Below, one piece after another: positions 54,220 through 64,000 of a DNA stretch of 64,000 nucleotides (the stretch's first letter is position 1; each line of letters begins with the position of its first letter). The notes beneath the pieces are model-generated. The model ran no database searches and had not been told where the DNA came from. It saw only the letters and a list, made by a program, of their open reading frames with translations. Origin of the DNA: DASVWZ01 sp963708575 (GTDB lineage Bacteria; Acidobacteriota; Terriglobia; Terriglobales; Acidobacteriaceae); NCBI GenBank assembly GCA_963708575.1, contig CAVPTB010000007.1:1364001-1428000 (forward strand), read 5' to 3'. The position numbers and the translations under genes are program-made.

Positions 54220-54369
54220 GCTAGATTCCCCAGTCACTACATTGTAACCCGAAACTTTAGTAGCAGGTAGGTCGGAGCCAACCTGCCAACATTCATTGAT
54301 TCAAAGCTGGAAGGCAGCAAAAGGCTTCGGTCAAAGCATCCGTTACCGTATAGAATCGATTCATTCAGC

Positions 54370-54951
54370 ATGCAAGAGCCGGGGCAAACTACCGAGTCTG
54401 GAACCTCAGGGGGCGTAGTCTCTCAGCCTCCAGGTTCACGCTCCATGGTCTTGACGGTCTGGCTTCGGGACTTAGGCATCTCGCTGGCAATTTCCTGTTT
54501 CATCATCATTTTCCTCTACCAACCGGTAAAGGTTGAAGGCACCAGCATGATGCCTTCGCTCGAGGACCAGGAACGCATCTTCGTTAACAAGTTTGTGTAC
54601 CGGCTCGAACCAATCCAGCGGGGCGATATTGTCGTCTTCCGCTACCCGCGTGACCCATCGAAAAGTTTCATTAAGCGGGTCATCGGTTTGGCTGGCGACC
54701 ATATTCAAATCGACGGTGGACGGGTCTTCGTGAACGGCAAGGTACTTGAGGAAGACTACGTCCCCGGGGCCTATGAAGACGAGCGGTCGTATGCGGAGAT
54801 CATCGTTCCCGCCGACAGCTACTACGTTCTCGGCGACCATCGCAGTCTTTCCAATGACAGCCGGGATTTCGGGCCCGTCAATCAGGCCTATATTTACGGC
54901 AAAGCCGTCTTCGGCTACTGGCCCATGGACAAGATGGGAAGAGTTCGCTGA
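54370..54951 (+). CDS. lepB: Signal peptidase I
   Basis: 193 residues. A single N-terminal membrane helix (about 35-51) precedes the catalytic Ser59 in EGTSMMPSL and Lys102 in SFIKRVIGLAGD, the Ser/Lys dyad. YVLGDHRSLSNDSRDFG (box E) follows. It removes signal peptides from Sec-exported proteins at the outer face of the inner membrane. No Shine-Dalgarno precedes the ATG; TAGAAT at 54351-54356 sits 13 nt before it, so a very short leader is likely. Confidence 0.97.
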   Translation: MQEPGQTTESGTSGGVVSQPPGSRSMVLTVWLRDLGISLAISCFIIIFLYQPVKVEGTSMMPSLEDQERIFVNKFVYRLEPIQRGDIVVFRYPRDPSKSFIKRVIGLAGDHIQIDGGRVFVNGKVLEEDYVPGAYEDERSYAEIIVPADSYYVLGDHRSLSNDSRDFGPVNQAYIYGKAVFGYWPMDKMGRVR

Positions 54952-55081
54952 GTTCTGCTCCGTGATAGCTCGTCTGTCCTGCGGACGAGTGATGAAGATT
55001 TTTCTTTGCCTCCGCAGATTTCGTTTCCCGCAATTGCGTTCTCGCTGATAAAATCTACAAAATCCACTCTCTGGAGTCAGA

Positions 55082-56212
55082 ATGCAAGCGATCCTTGCAC
55101 TGGAAGACGGTAGGGTCTTCCGAGGCAAAGGCTACGGCGCCAAAGGCGAATGTCACGGCGAAGTCGTTTTTAATACTTCCATTACCGGCTACCAGGAAAT
55201 TTTCACTGACCCTTCTTACGCCGGACAAATTGTAGTTCTTACCAATCCCCAGATCGGCAATTACGGAACAACTCCCGAAGACAATGAAGCGACCCGGCCT
55301 TATATCGAGGGGCTGATCGTGCGCGAGTTCTCGAAGGTGAGTTCCAACTGGCGCTCCCAGCAGGTCGCCGAAGAGTACCTGGAACAGTTCAGAATTCCGG
55401 TGTTGGCTGAGATTGATACGCGAGCGCTGGTCCGCCACCTCCGCGACAACGGAGTCATGCGCGGAGTGATTTCGACGCTCGAAACCGACGTCGAAAAGCT
55501 CATCGCCAAAGCCCGTTCGTTTCCAAAAATGGACGGCACCGACCTCGCGAAAGTTGTTACAACCAAGAACACCTACGTCTGGGAAACCGGTGAGCGCTCC
55601 CATCTCCCGGACGAAATTGTTGGCGTAAAGGACATTCCTGAGCGCTTCCATGTCGTTGCTTATGACTACGGCATCAAGCACAACATCCTCCGCAAACTGC
55701 GCGGAGAAGGCTGTAAGGTTACCGTGGTTCCAGCGGAGACGACCGCAGAAGAAGTGCTCGCTCTTAAACCGAATGGCGTATTTCTTTCGAACGGGCCGGG
55801 TGATCCTGAACCTTGCACGTACGCTGTCGACAATATTCGCCGCCTGATGGGCCGTCAGCCGATTTTCGGGATTTGTTTAGGGCATCAACTTACCGGAATT
55901 GCGTTGGGCGGGAAGACCTACAAGTTGAAATTCGGTCATCACGGCGGGAATCATCCAGTGAAGCAGTTGCACAGTGGCAGAGTCGAGATCACCGCCCATA
56001 ACCATAATTACGCGGTCGATCCTGATTCGCTCCCGCAGAGTGAGGTCGAGTTCACCCACATCGATTTGAACGACAATACGCTCGAAGGCTTGAGGCACAG
56101 AAACCTTCCATTGTTCACCGTGCAGTATCACCCCGAAGCTTCGCCCGGCCCGCATGACTCGCATTATCTGTTCAAGGATTTCGTGAAGATGATGGAGGAA
56201 TGGAAAGGGTGA
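55082..56212 (+). CDS. carA: Carbamoyl-phosphate synthase small subunit
   Basis: 376 residues. The N-terminal domain (ALEDGRVFRGKGYGAKGECHGEVVFNT-type, GYQEIFTDPSYAGQ) is followed by a class I glutamine amidotransferase with catalytic Cys in FGICLGHQL and His in QYHPEASPGPHDS. It hydrolyses glutamine and passes ammonia to CarB for pyrimidine and arginine synthesis. CTGGAGTC precedes the ATG. carB follows after 200 bp, an unusually long gap containing a repeat element. Confidence 0.97.
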   Translation: MQAILALEDGRVFRGKGYGAKGECHGEVVFNTSITGYQEIFTDPSYAGQIVVLTNPQIGNYGTTPEDNEATRPYIEGLIVREFSKVSSNWRSQQVAEEYLEQFRIPVLAEIDTRALVRHLRDNGVMRGVISTLETDVEKLIAKARSFPKMDGTDLAKVVTTKNTYVWETGERSHLPDEIVGVKDIPERFHVVAYDYGIKHNILRKLRGEGCKVTVVPAETTAEEVLALKPNGVFLSNGPGDPEPCTYAVDNIRRLMGRQPIFGICLGHQLTGIALGGKTYKLKFGHHGGNHPVKQLHSGRVEITAHNHNYAVDPDSLPQSEVEFTHIDLNDNTLEGLRHRNLPLFTVQYHPEASPGPHDSHYLFKDFVKMMEEWKG

Positions 56213-56280
56213 GGGGTGGACGGTTTGAAGTGGTTTGAAAGAGCAGCTTCAGATGCAGTGCGAATCGAAGGTTTTGAAAG

Positions 56281-56300
56281 GGTGCGGCTTGAGCCGCACC
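56281..56300. repeat. GC-rich palindrome in the carA-carB gap
   Basis: GGTGCGGCT and AGCCGCACC are perfect 9-bp arms around TG. No T-run follows, so it is not a usual terminator. It could be part of the neighbouring repeat element or a leader stem. Confidence 0.6.
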
Positions 56301-56324
56301 GTGAAGAATGAATAAGTGAACTCT

Positions 56325-56393
56325 GTCATCCGAGCGGAACGACATGGTTCGAAGAACCATGTCGTGGAGTCGAGGGAGCTGCTGTTACGAAAC
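56325..56393. repeat. REP-like palindromic element between carA and carB
   Basis: A perfect 12-bp hairpin (ACGACATGGTTC, loop GAA, GAACCATGTCGT; 56339-56365) is framed by GTCATCCGAGCGGA on the left and GAGTCGAGGGAGCTGCTG on the right. The frame closely resembles the 'GTCATCCTGAGCG...GTCGAAGGACCTGCTG' palindromic repeats that I recall as widespread in acidobacterial intergenic DNA. Confidence 0.6.
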
Positions 56394-56412
56394 ACAAGTG
56401 AAGCAAAATTAA

Positions 56413-59721
<3,309 letters not shown>

Positions 59722-59970
59722 GAAATCCGAGTATTTGGAACCGGGCCATTTTGCCTCACCCCAAGGGCGTTATCTCGAAGCTCAGTGTTTTCCGCAGCGG
59801 GGCGACGGATCTCCCACGCGTTTCCAGTCAATCGACCGCCGGAGCCATGCGCCCGGTCTAAGAAGATCGTTCGCTATGCTGACATTCTGTGAATATTTCA
59901 TCCAGCCCGCAATCCGCTCGAATAAGGCCCCAACCTGTTTCACGCTCTGAATCCTTTTTCCCAATCCGCC

Positions 59971-60003
59971 CCTCCTCACTAATAGGAGGCTAAATTCCCG
60001 ATG
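59971..60003 (+). promoter_or_regulatory. Shine-Dalgarno-sequestering hairpin
   Basis: CCTCCT (59971-59976) is a perfect complement of AGGAGG (59984-59989), the ribosome-binding site of the next gene, with a 7-nt loop. Folded, it would hide the site; ATG follows at 60001. Confidence 0.5.
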
Positions 60004-60591
60004 ACTTTGATTTCCGCCGGAGAATTGGCCGCTCAGGCCAAGAGTCGTGTACACATGCAGTGTCTCGATGTCCGTTCTGCCAACGAATTTGCAACGGGTC
60101 ATATTCCCCATGCAATGAATGTCCCGTTGCACGAATTGGAATCCCGACTGGACGACATCAGCACGATCCTCCCGCTGGTACTGATCTGCAAAGGCGGTCA
60201 GCGGGCGCGCATGGCTGCGGGACTGCTTGCGCTTCGCCGAGAGAACATTACCGTACTTGATGGTGGCACGGACGCATGGCGAAAAGCCGGCCTTCCGCTG
60301 GTTTCCAGCAAAAGAACTCGCTGGTCGTTGGAGCGCCAAGTACGTCTCGCGGCGGGAGTGCTGGTGTTATTCGGAACCATAGCTGCGGCAACGATAGGCG
60401 ACGACTGGTTGCTGCTAACGGGCTTCGTGGGGTTGGGCTTGACGTTCGCGGGACTAACCGACCTATGCCCGATGGGCGTGCTGCTTGGGGCCATGCCGTG
60501 GAATCACGCCCGCAAATGCGCACAGATTCCGCCGACCGAACAGAAAATGCCTCACGTAACCGGCGTCACATCCCGTGCGGCGCGGCGGTGA
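60001..60591 (+). CDS. Rhodanese-domain membrane protein (YgaP-like)
   Basis: 196 residues. The rhodanese domain (about 1-97) has the Cys63 active-site loop CKGGQRA, and the typical DVRSANEFATGHIPHAMNVPL upstream. Two membrane helices follow (about 113-131 and 137-155) in a YgaP/DUF2892-type tail with DLCPMGVLLG. It should transfer sulfane sulphur at the inner membrane face, in detoxification or persulphide metabolism. It leads an apparent operon with an ECF sigma gene and osmC. Confidence 0.9.
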   Translation: MTLISAGELAAQAKSRVHMQCLDVRSANEFATGHIPHAMNVPLHELESRLDDISTILPLVLICKGGQRARMAAGLLALRRENITVLDGGTDAWRKAGLPLVSSKRTRWSLERQVRLAAGVLVLFGTIAAATIGDDWLLLTGFVGLGLTFAGLTDLCPMGVLLGAMPWNHARKCAQIPPTEQKMPHVTGVTSRAARR

Positions 60592-60603
60592 AACAATGGT
60601 GCT

Positions 60604-61137
60604 GTGGATTTCGAAAAACTCGCCAATGCACATAAAGATGCGGTCTACCGCCAAATGCTGCGAGTCTGCGGCAACCGCGAAGACGCTGAAGACGTCTTGG
60701 TCGAGGCTCTCTTGAGAGCCTATCGACATCTTGACCAGCTTCGCGATTCCGAGGCTTTTCGCGCGTGGCTTGCGACCATCGGCAAGCGAGTTTGTTGGCA
60801 GCTCAAGGAGAAAGAGGCACTGTTGCCACTCATGCAACTTTCCACCCTGCAAGACGAAGGCCGCGAGGTCGCCGGAAGAGATGAAAGCCCGGAAACGGCA
60901 GCCGTAGTGGGCCAGATGAAGGAACTTCTGGCAAAGGTTCTGGGTGGGCTGCCTGCCGAATTTCGCGTGGTATATGAGCTTCGCGATCTTCAAAATATCC
61001 CCGGGGACGAAGTCGCGCGCCAGCGCGGGATCTCGTTGGCCGCTATGAAATCCCGCTTGCACCGCGCCAGGGCTCTGGTCCGGCAAGGGCTTGATGAAGC
61101 AATCGTCTCGGGAAAGCTTTCAGGAACATCGAACTGA
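60604..61137 (+). CDS. ECF-type RNA polymerase sigma factor
   Basis: 177 residues from a GTG 12 bp after the rhodanese stop. Region 2 (FEKLANAHKDAVYRQML..., NREDAEDVLVEALLRAYRHL, FRAWLATIGKRVC) and region 4 (LPAEFRVVYELRDLQNIPGDEVARQRGISLAAMKSRLHRAR in general form) are complete. There is no anti-sigma gene beside it. The position between rhodanese and OsmC genes suggests a thiol or peroxide signal, but that is inference from neighbours. Confidence 0.9.
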   Translation: MDFEKLANAHKDAVYRQMLRVCGNREDAEDVLVEALLRAYRHLDQLRDSEAFRAWLATIGKRVCWQLKEKEALLPLMQLSTLQDEGREVAGRDESPETAAVVGQMKELLAKVLGGLPAEFRVVYELRDLQNIPGDEVARQRGISLAAMKSRLHRARALVRQGLDEAIVSGKLSGTSN

Positions 61138-61170
61138 TCGGACAGCCAAATTTATTGCGAGGTGGCAATC

Positions 61171-61581
61171 ATGGAAGTCTTAGTCGAGCATTTGGGCGCT
61201 GTGCAATTCGAAATCAGGGCGCGTCAACACACCATCGCCAGTGATCAGCCGCCGGAGAACGGCGGATTCGATGAAGGCATGACGCCGCCGGAATTGTTGT
61301 TGGCCTCTCTCGGATCTTGCGCCGGCTTCTATGCCGCCATGTACCTGCGCAAGCACAAACTCGTCGAGCAGGGCACGCGGGTGAGAGTCTCCGCCGAGAA
61401 GATGAAAGATCCCGCCCGCCTGGACAACTTCAAGATTGAAGTCGACGTGCCTCAGGAACTGACCCTGCGACATCGCGAGGGTCTGGAACAGGCAGTACAC
61501 CACTGCCTGATTCACAACACCCTGCTGCATCCGCCGGCCATGACAATCGAAATCAAAACTGCCGCATTGAGCCACGGATAG
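61171..61581 (+). CDS. OsmC/Ohr-family protein
   Basis: 136 residues from the ATG at 61171, with GAGG about 10 nt upstream; a GTG at 61162 would add three residues. The OsmC fold shows the first redox Cys50 in LASLGSCAGFYAAMYLRKHK and the second Cys in VHHCLIHNTL. Members reduce organic or fatty-acid hydroperoxides using thiols. It closes the rhodanese/sigma operon after a 33-bp gap. Confidence 0.93.
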   Translation: MEVLVEHLGAVQFEIRARQHTIASDQPPENGGFDEGMTPPELLLASLGSCAGFYAAMYLRKHKLVEQGTRVRVSAEKMKDPARLDNFKIEVDVPQELTLRHREGLEQAVHHCLIHNTLLHPPAMTIEIKTAALSHG

Positions 61582-61648
61582 GTGCGCGGTTTCGTCCCCA
61601 AACTGGTAAGCTGAATCAGCTGGAACGCTTGTCAGCCGGGGTTCGCCG

Positions 61649-62713
61649 ATGCTATTGCAAGGTATTTTTCCGCCCATTACCACGCCTTTCTATCCCGACG
61701 GCAACGTGTATTTCAAGAAGCTCGAACACAACGTTGACCGCTATTCAAAAACGCCGATCGCGGGCATCGTCGCACTAGGTTCGACTGGCGAGGCCATCTT
61801 CCTCTCCGATCAGGAGCAGCGCGACGTTCTCAAGACCGTCCGCGAAGCCGCTGCACCGCACAAGGTTCTGATCGCGGGCACAGGCGCCGATTCGGCCGTT
61901 AACACCCTGCGGATGACCGAGTATGCCGCCGAACTCGGCTACGACGTGGCCCTCGTGCGGACGCCCTTCTACTACAAGAAGCAGATGCAACCCGCCAACA
62001 TTCTCGCCTTTTATCGCACCGTGGCCGACCAATCCCCGCTCCCGGTTCTCATCTACACCGTTCCTCCGTTCACCGGATACGACATGCCTGCCGAGTTGGT
62101 CATCGAGCTCTCCGACCACCCCAACATCATCGGCATCAAGGAGTCCGGAGGAGATGTCGAAAAAGTGCGAAAAATGGTTTCGGGCACACGTTATGTCAAA
62201 CGCAGCGCCACCGTTACTGAGACCTTTGACGCGGTCACGCCTCGCATGCTCAAGGCGGCCATCAAAAGCGCGGACGGGGAAGAACTCGTCACCATCGCAG
62301 CAGCTTCCGGGGCAGGAAAGCCTTCGTCCGCGGCGGTAACTGTCGTCTCTGGTCTGAAAACTCGCCAGAAGGAAGTCGGATTCCAGGTTCTCGTTGGTGC
62401 GGCCCAGAAACTCGAACCTTCTTTACAGGCTGGATCTATCGGCGCGATTCTTGGCTTTGCCGCTCCCGCTCCCACGGCCTGCTATGAGATCTACGCCGCA
62501 TGGAAAGAGGGTGATCACGAGCTCGCACAGTTAAAGCAGCAAAGAATAGCCAAAGCGGCGCAGGAACTCGTGGGAGAGTTCGGCATTCCCGGCATCAAGT
62601 ACGCCATGGATGTGAACGGCTACTACGGAGGCCTCGCGCGACTCCCGTTGCTACCGATCACAGCCGAAGTGAAGTTGCAGATCGAGCAACTCATGGCCGA
62701 CATTCGCAACTGA
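61649..62713 (+). CDS. DapA-family (dihydrodipicolinate synthase-like) lyase with an insertion
   Basis: 354 residues against 290-300 for typical members. The barrel begins GIFPPITTPF, with GSTGEAIFLS (pyruvate-binding loop), Tyr136 in YTVPPFTGYD and the Schiff-base Lys164 in IGIKESGGD. About 58 residues (182-240), between the Lys strand and KEVGFQVLVGAAQKLEPSL, have no counterpart in the usual fold. The second half of the barrel then resumes with GSIGAILGFAAP. It should cleave or form a C-C bond with a pyruvate-type substrate; whether it is the true lysine enzyme or a sugar-acid/hydroxyglutarate aldolase is unclear. It is a single gene. Confidence 0.88.
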   Translation: MLLQGIFPPITTPFYPDGNVYFKKLEHNVDRYSKTPIAGIVALGSTGEAIFLSDQEQRDVLKTVREAAAPHKVLIAGTGADSAVNTLRMTEYAAELGYDVALVRTPFYYKKQMQPANILAFYRTVADQSPLPVLIYTVPPFTGYDMPAELVIELSDHPNIIGIKESGGDVEKVRKMVSGTRYVKRSATVTETFDAVTPRMLKAAIKSADGEELVTIAAASGAGKPSSAAVTVVSGLKTRQKEVGFQVLVGAAQKLEPSLQAGSIGAILGFAAPAPTACYEIYAAWKEGDHELAQLKQQRIAKAAQELVGEFGIPGIKYAMDVNGYYGGLARLPLLPITAEVKLQIEQLMADIRN

Positions 62714-62724
62714 GTATCCTGTCG

Positions 62725-62753
62725 TTGCATTGCCATTGTGGGTGTGGTACATT
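62725..62753 (+). promoter_or_regulatory. Promoter of the PEGA gene, probable leaderless start
   Basis: TTGCAT (62725-62730), 17 nt, then TACATT (62748-62753) preceded by TGG, as in an extended -10. The ATG at 62763 is 9 nt further on, and there is no Shine-Dalgarno. Confidence 0.5.
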
Positions 62754-62762
62754 CTCCGCCCG

Positions 62763-63572
62763 ATGACCAAGTTCACCTATGGCCGTATTGCCTCAATGGG
62801 CCTATCTGTGTGTGTTCTTCTTGCCGTTTTTGCCATTGCCAAGGAATCGCCGACGCAAATCCTCACGTGGCCCTCAACCGAGAGCCCAGTCATTCGCTTC
62901 AACTTTGGCAAATTCAAAGAAGTCAGCAGCGGTCTTGGGAATTTACACAGTTATCTGATCGACACTACTGCCGACAACCTTTCTAAGAAAACAATCAATA
63001 ACGCAGTCTTCAATCTCTATCTCTTTGACAAGGCAAGAGTGAGGATTGGCGAAGGTTGGATTTCGCTGAATAACGTGGGTCCAGGACAATCAGTCAAGTT
63101 TCAAACGAGCATCAACGCGTCCGGAAGTCCTGTTTCTCTGGAGATCGCCCCGCGTTCTTTGCCCGACGGTTTCGGGCCGCCACAACCCCCAAAGACCGTG
63201 TCCATCACGGTCAATTCCGTGCCACAGGGCGCGGCTTTGAAAGTTGATGGCCAGGAATCTGGCAACACGCCGAAAATGGTGCAGCTAGGTATAGGCAAAC
63301 ACGACCTCGAATTTCACAAAGAGGGATTCAACACTGGCCATTTTCCTGTGGAGATTGGTCAAAATGACGCCTCCGGCGGCAGCGTGAGCTATGAACTCGG
63401 CACTTCCGTCCACGACACCCTCGAGTTGCGGGACGGCAGCGTACTTACCGGAGATTTAGAATCGGTATCCGCGACGGATGTGGTAATTCGAATCGGAGGG
63501 GCCATCCAACATTTAAATCGCAATCAGATCAAGCGCATTCAGTTGGTCGAGCGCGATGCCCCGAGTCAATGA
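62763..63572 (+). CDS. Secreted PEGA-domain protein
   Basis: 269 residues from the ATG at 62763; an in-frame start at 62730 lies on the promoter. After a signal peptide (SMGLSVCVLLAVFAIA) is a beta-rich N-terminal domain. A PEGA domain follows (SITVNSVPQGAALKVDGQ, then LGIGKHDLEFHKEGF). The C-terminal ~50 residues (LELRDGSVLTGDLESVSATDV...HLNRNQIKRIQLVER) look like a small Sm-like or SH3-type barrel. PEGA domains often bind or scaffold at the cell surface. Role unknown. Confidence 0.82.
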   Translation: MTKFTYGRIASMGLSVCVLLAVFAIAKESPTQILTWPSTESPVIRFNFGKFKEVSSGLGNLHSYLIDTTADNLSKKTINNAVFNLYLFDKARVRIGEGWISLNNVGPGQSVKFQTSINASGSPVSLEIAPRSLPDGFGPPQPPKTVSITVNSVPQGAALKVDGQESGNTPKMVQLGIGKHDLEFHKEGFNTGHFPVEIGQNDASGGSVSYELGTSVHDTLELRDGSVLTGDLESVSATDVVIRIGGAIQHLNRNQIKRIQLVERDAPSQ

Positions 63573-63718
63573 CACCCGCTGCGGCTCGCGAGCGCAGTGA
63601 TCGTGAGCGCCTCGTCAATTCAATGAAATGAGGGCCTTTCCTGGGCCTCTCGAAGGCGGTCACGGAGACGGACACAAGATTGACTGCTCCTCGGCCACAC
63701 GCCTATTCAATTCCCCGG

Positions 63719-64000
63719 ATGTTCGATATATTTAGAACGAACGTTCGAACTACCTTGGCAGCTTCCTCCCCCAACTCGCTTTCGATTGCAGATCGCGCCG
63801 CAGTGCCGGTCGCCGATTCCCGGTTCGACCGGCGTCTTGCGAAGATTCTCGCCCACGCCACCGAGGTCTTCTATGCCAAGGGTTATGAGGGGGCCTCGAT
63901 CCGCGATCTCTCCCGCTCCAGCGGCATGTCCCTTGCCGGTTTGTATTACTACTTCAACTCCAAAGAAGAGCTGCTCTATCTCATTCAGAAACACACGTTT
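63719..64000 (+). CDS. TetR-family transcriptional regulator, N-terminal part (3' end outside window)
   Basis: 94 codons are visible and the frame runs off the right edge. From about residue 36 the sequence is a TetR HTH: FDRRLAKILAHATEVFYAKGYEGASIRDLSRSSGMSLAGLYYYFNSKEELL in broad outline, with the recognition helix at SLAGLYYYF. The first 35 residues from the ATG at 63719 are poorly conserved in style. GTG at 63803 or TTG at 63755 could be the real start, in which case a palindrome at 63738-63747 falls in the leader. No Shine-Dalgarno before the ATG. Confidence 0.85.
   Translation, partial: MFDIFRTNVRTTLAASSPNSLSIADRAAVPVADSRFDRRLAKILAHATEVFYAKGYEGASIRDLSRSSGMSLAGLYYYFNSKEELLYLIQKHTF
63738..63747. 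promoter_or_regulatory. Palindrome at the 5' end of the TetR gene
   Basis: CGAACGTTCG is a perfect 10-bp palindrome, overlapping a second one (GTTCGAAC, 63743-63750). It could be the regulator's own operator if translation starts further downstream. Confidence 0.35.

Noticed and set aside
59722..59970. Gene or RNA in the 279-bp gap after carB
   Set aside because: No frame with a ribosome site or family resemblance, no terminator stem with a T-run, and no tRNA-like fold seen by eye.

Overview
This window reads as a chromosomal stretch from an Acidobacteriota bacterium, probably class Terriglobia in the broad Koribacter/Sulfotelmatobacter neighbourhood. That is an inference from gene content: a pyruvate:ferredoxin oxidoreductase paired with a dihydroorotate-dehydrogenase-like protein, a YXWGXW-repeat protein, a HAF-repeat protein, lipoproteins with InlB-type repeats, abundant Ser/Thr kinase and ECF sigma signalling, and frequent TTG/GTG starts. 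No 16S gene or other decisive marker is present. The DNA is moderately GC-rich and densely coded. I see no insertion sequence, prophage, CRISPR array, tRNA or rRNA.

Layout. 1-6.7 kb: end of a multi-membrane protein, a secreted phospholipase C-like lipoprotein, a lone receiver domain, a Ser/Thr kinase and a cupredoxin-like secreted protein. 6.8-14.3 kb: an mdtABC-type RND efflux operon whose mdtB copy carries a one-base frameshift. 14.6-22.4 kb: a GNAT-like protein, then the DHOD-like/nifJ pair divergent from acs, with a CRP-type site between them. 22.5-27.4 kb: a Tat-exported GH1 glucosidase, a secreted dual-specificity phosphatase, a SigK/RskA-like sigma/anti-sigma pair and a zinc-ribbon/Sel1 protein. 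28.5-31.4 kb: rpsO-pnp. 31.7-36.6 kb: secreted or envelope proteins, one behind a near-consensus sigma-54 promoter. 36.7-42 kb: aroA, hypotheticals, a seven-repeat HAF protein and a ThiF/MoeB-type enzyme. 42.2-50 kb: an overlapping Omp85/SurA-like/TamB envelope operon. 50-54.2 kb: a STAS protein, glmU, a YvcK-like protein, a TPR protein and a PCYCGC-type protein. 54.4-59.7 kb: lepB, carA and carB, with a REP-like palindrome between carA and carB. 60-64 kb: a rhodanese/ECF sigma/OsmC operon, a DapA-family protein with an insertion, a PEGA protein and the start of a TetR regulator.

How it fits together. Most of the window is housekeeping (translation/RNA decay, pyrimidine and arginine precursors, aromatic amino acids, cell-wall precursors, outer-membrane assembly) interspersed with acidobacterial envelope and signalling genes. 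The best leads are regulatory: a triple-half-site CRP-like array placed as a class II activator site for acs, a sigma-54 promoter for a small secreted protein, several start codons placed almost on top of a -10 box (probable leaderless mRNAs), and a ribosome-binding-site hairpin at the head of the thiol-stress-like operon. The best protein leads are the DHOD-like partner of PFOR, which lacks the usual catalytic loop, and the DapA homologue with an insertion of about 58 residues. I did not find a clearly new multi-gene defence or biosynthetic system.
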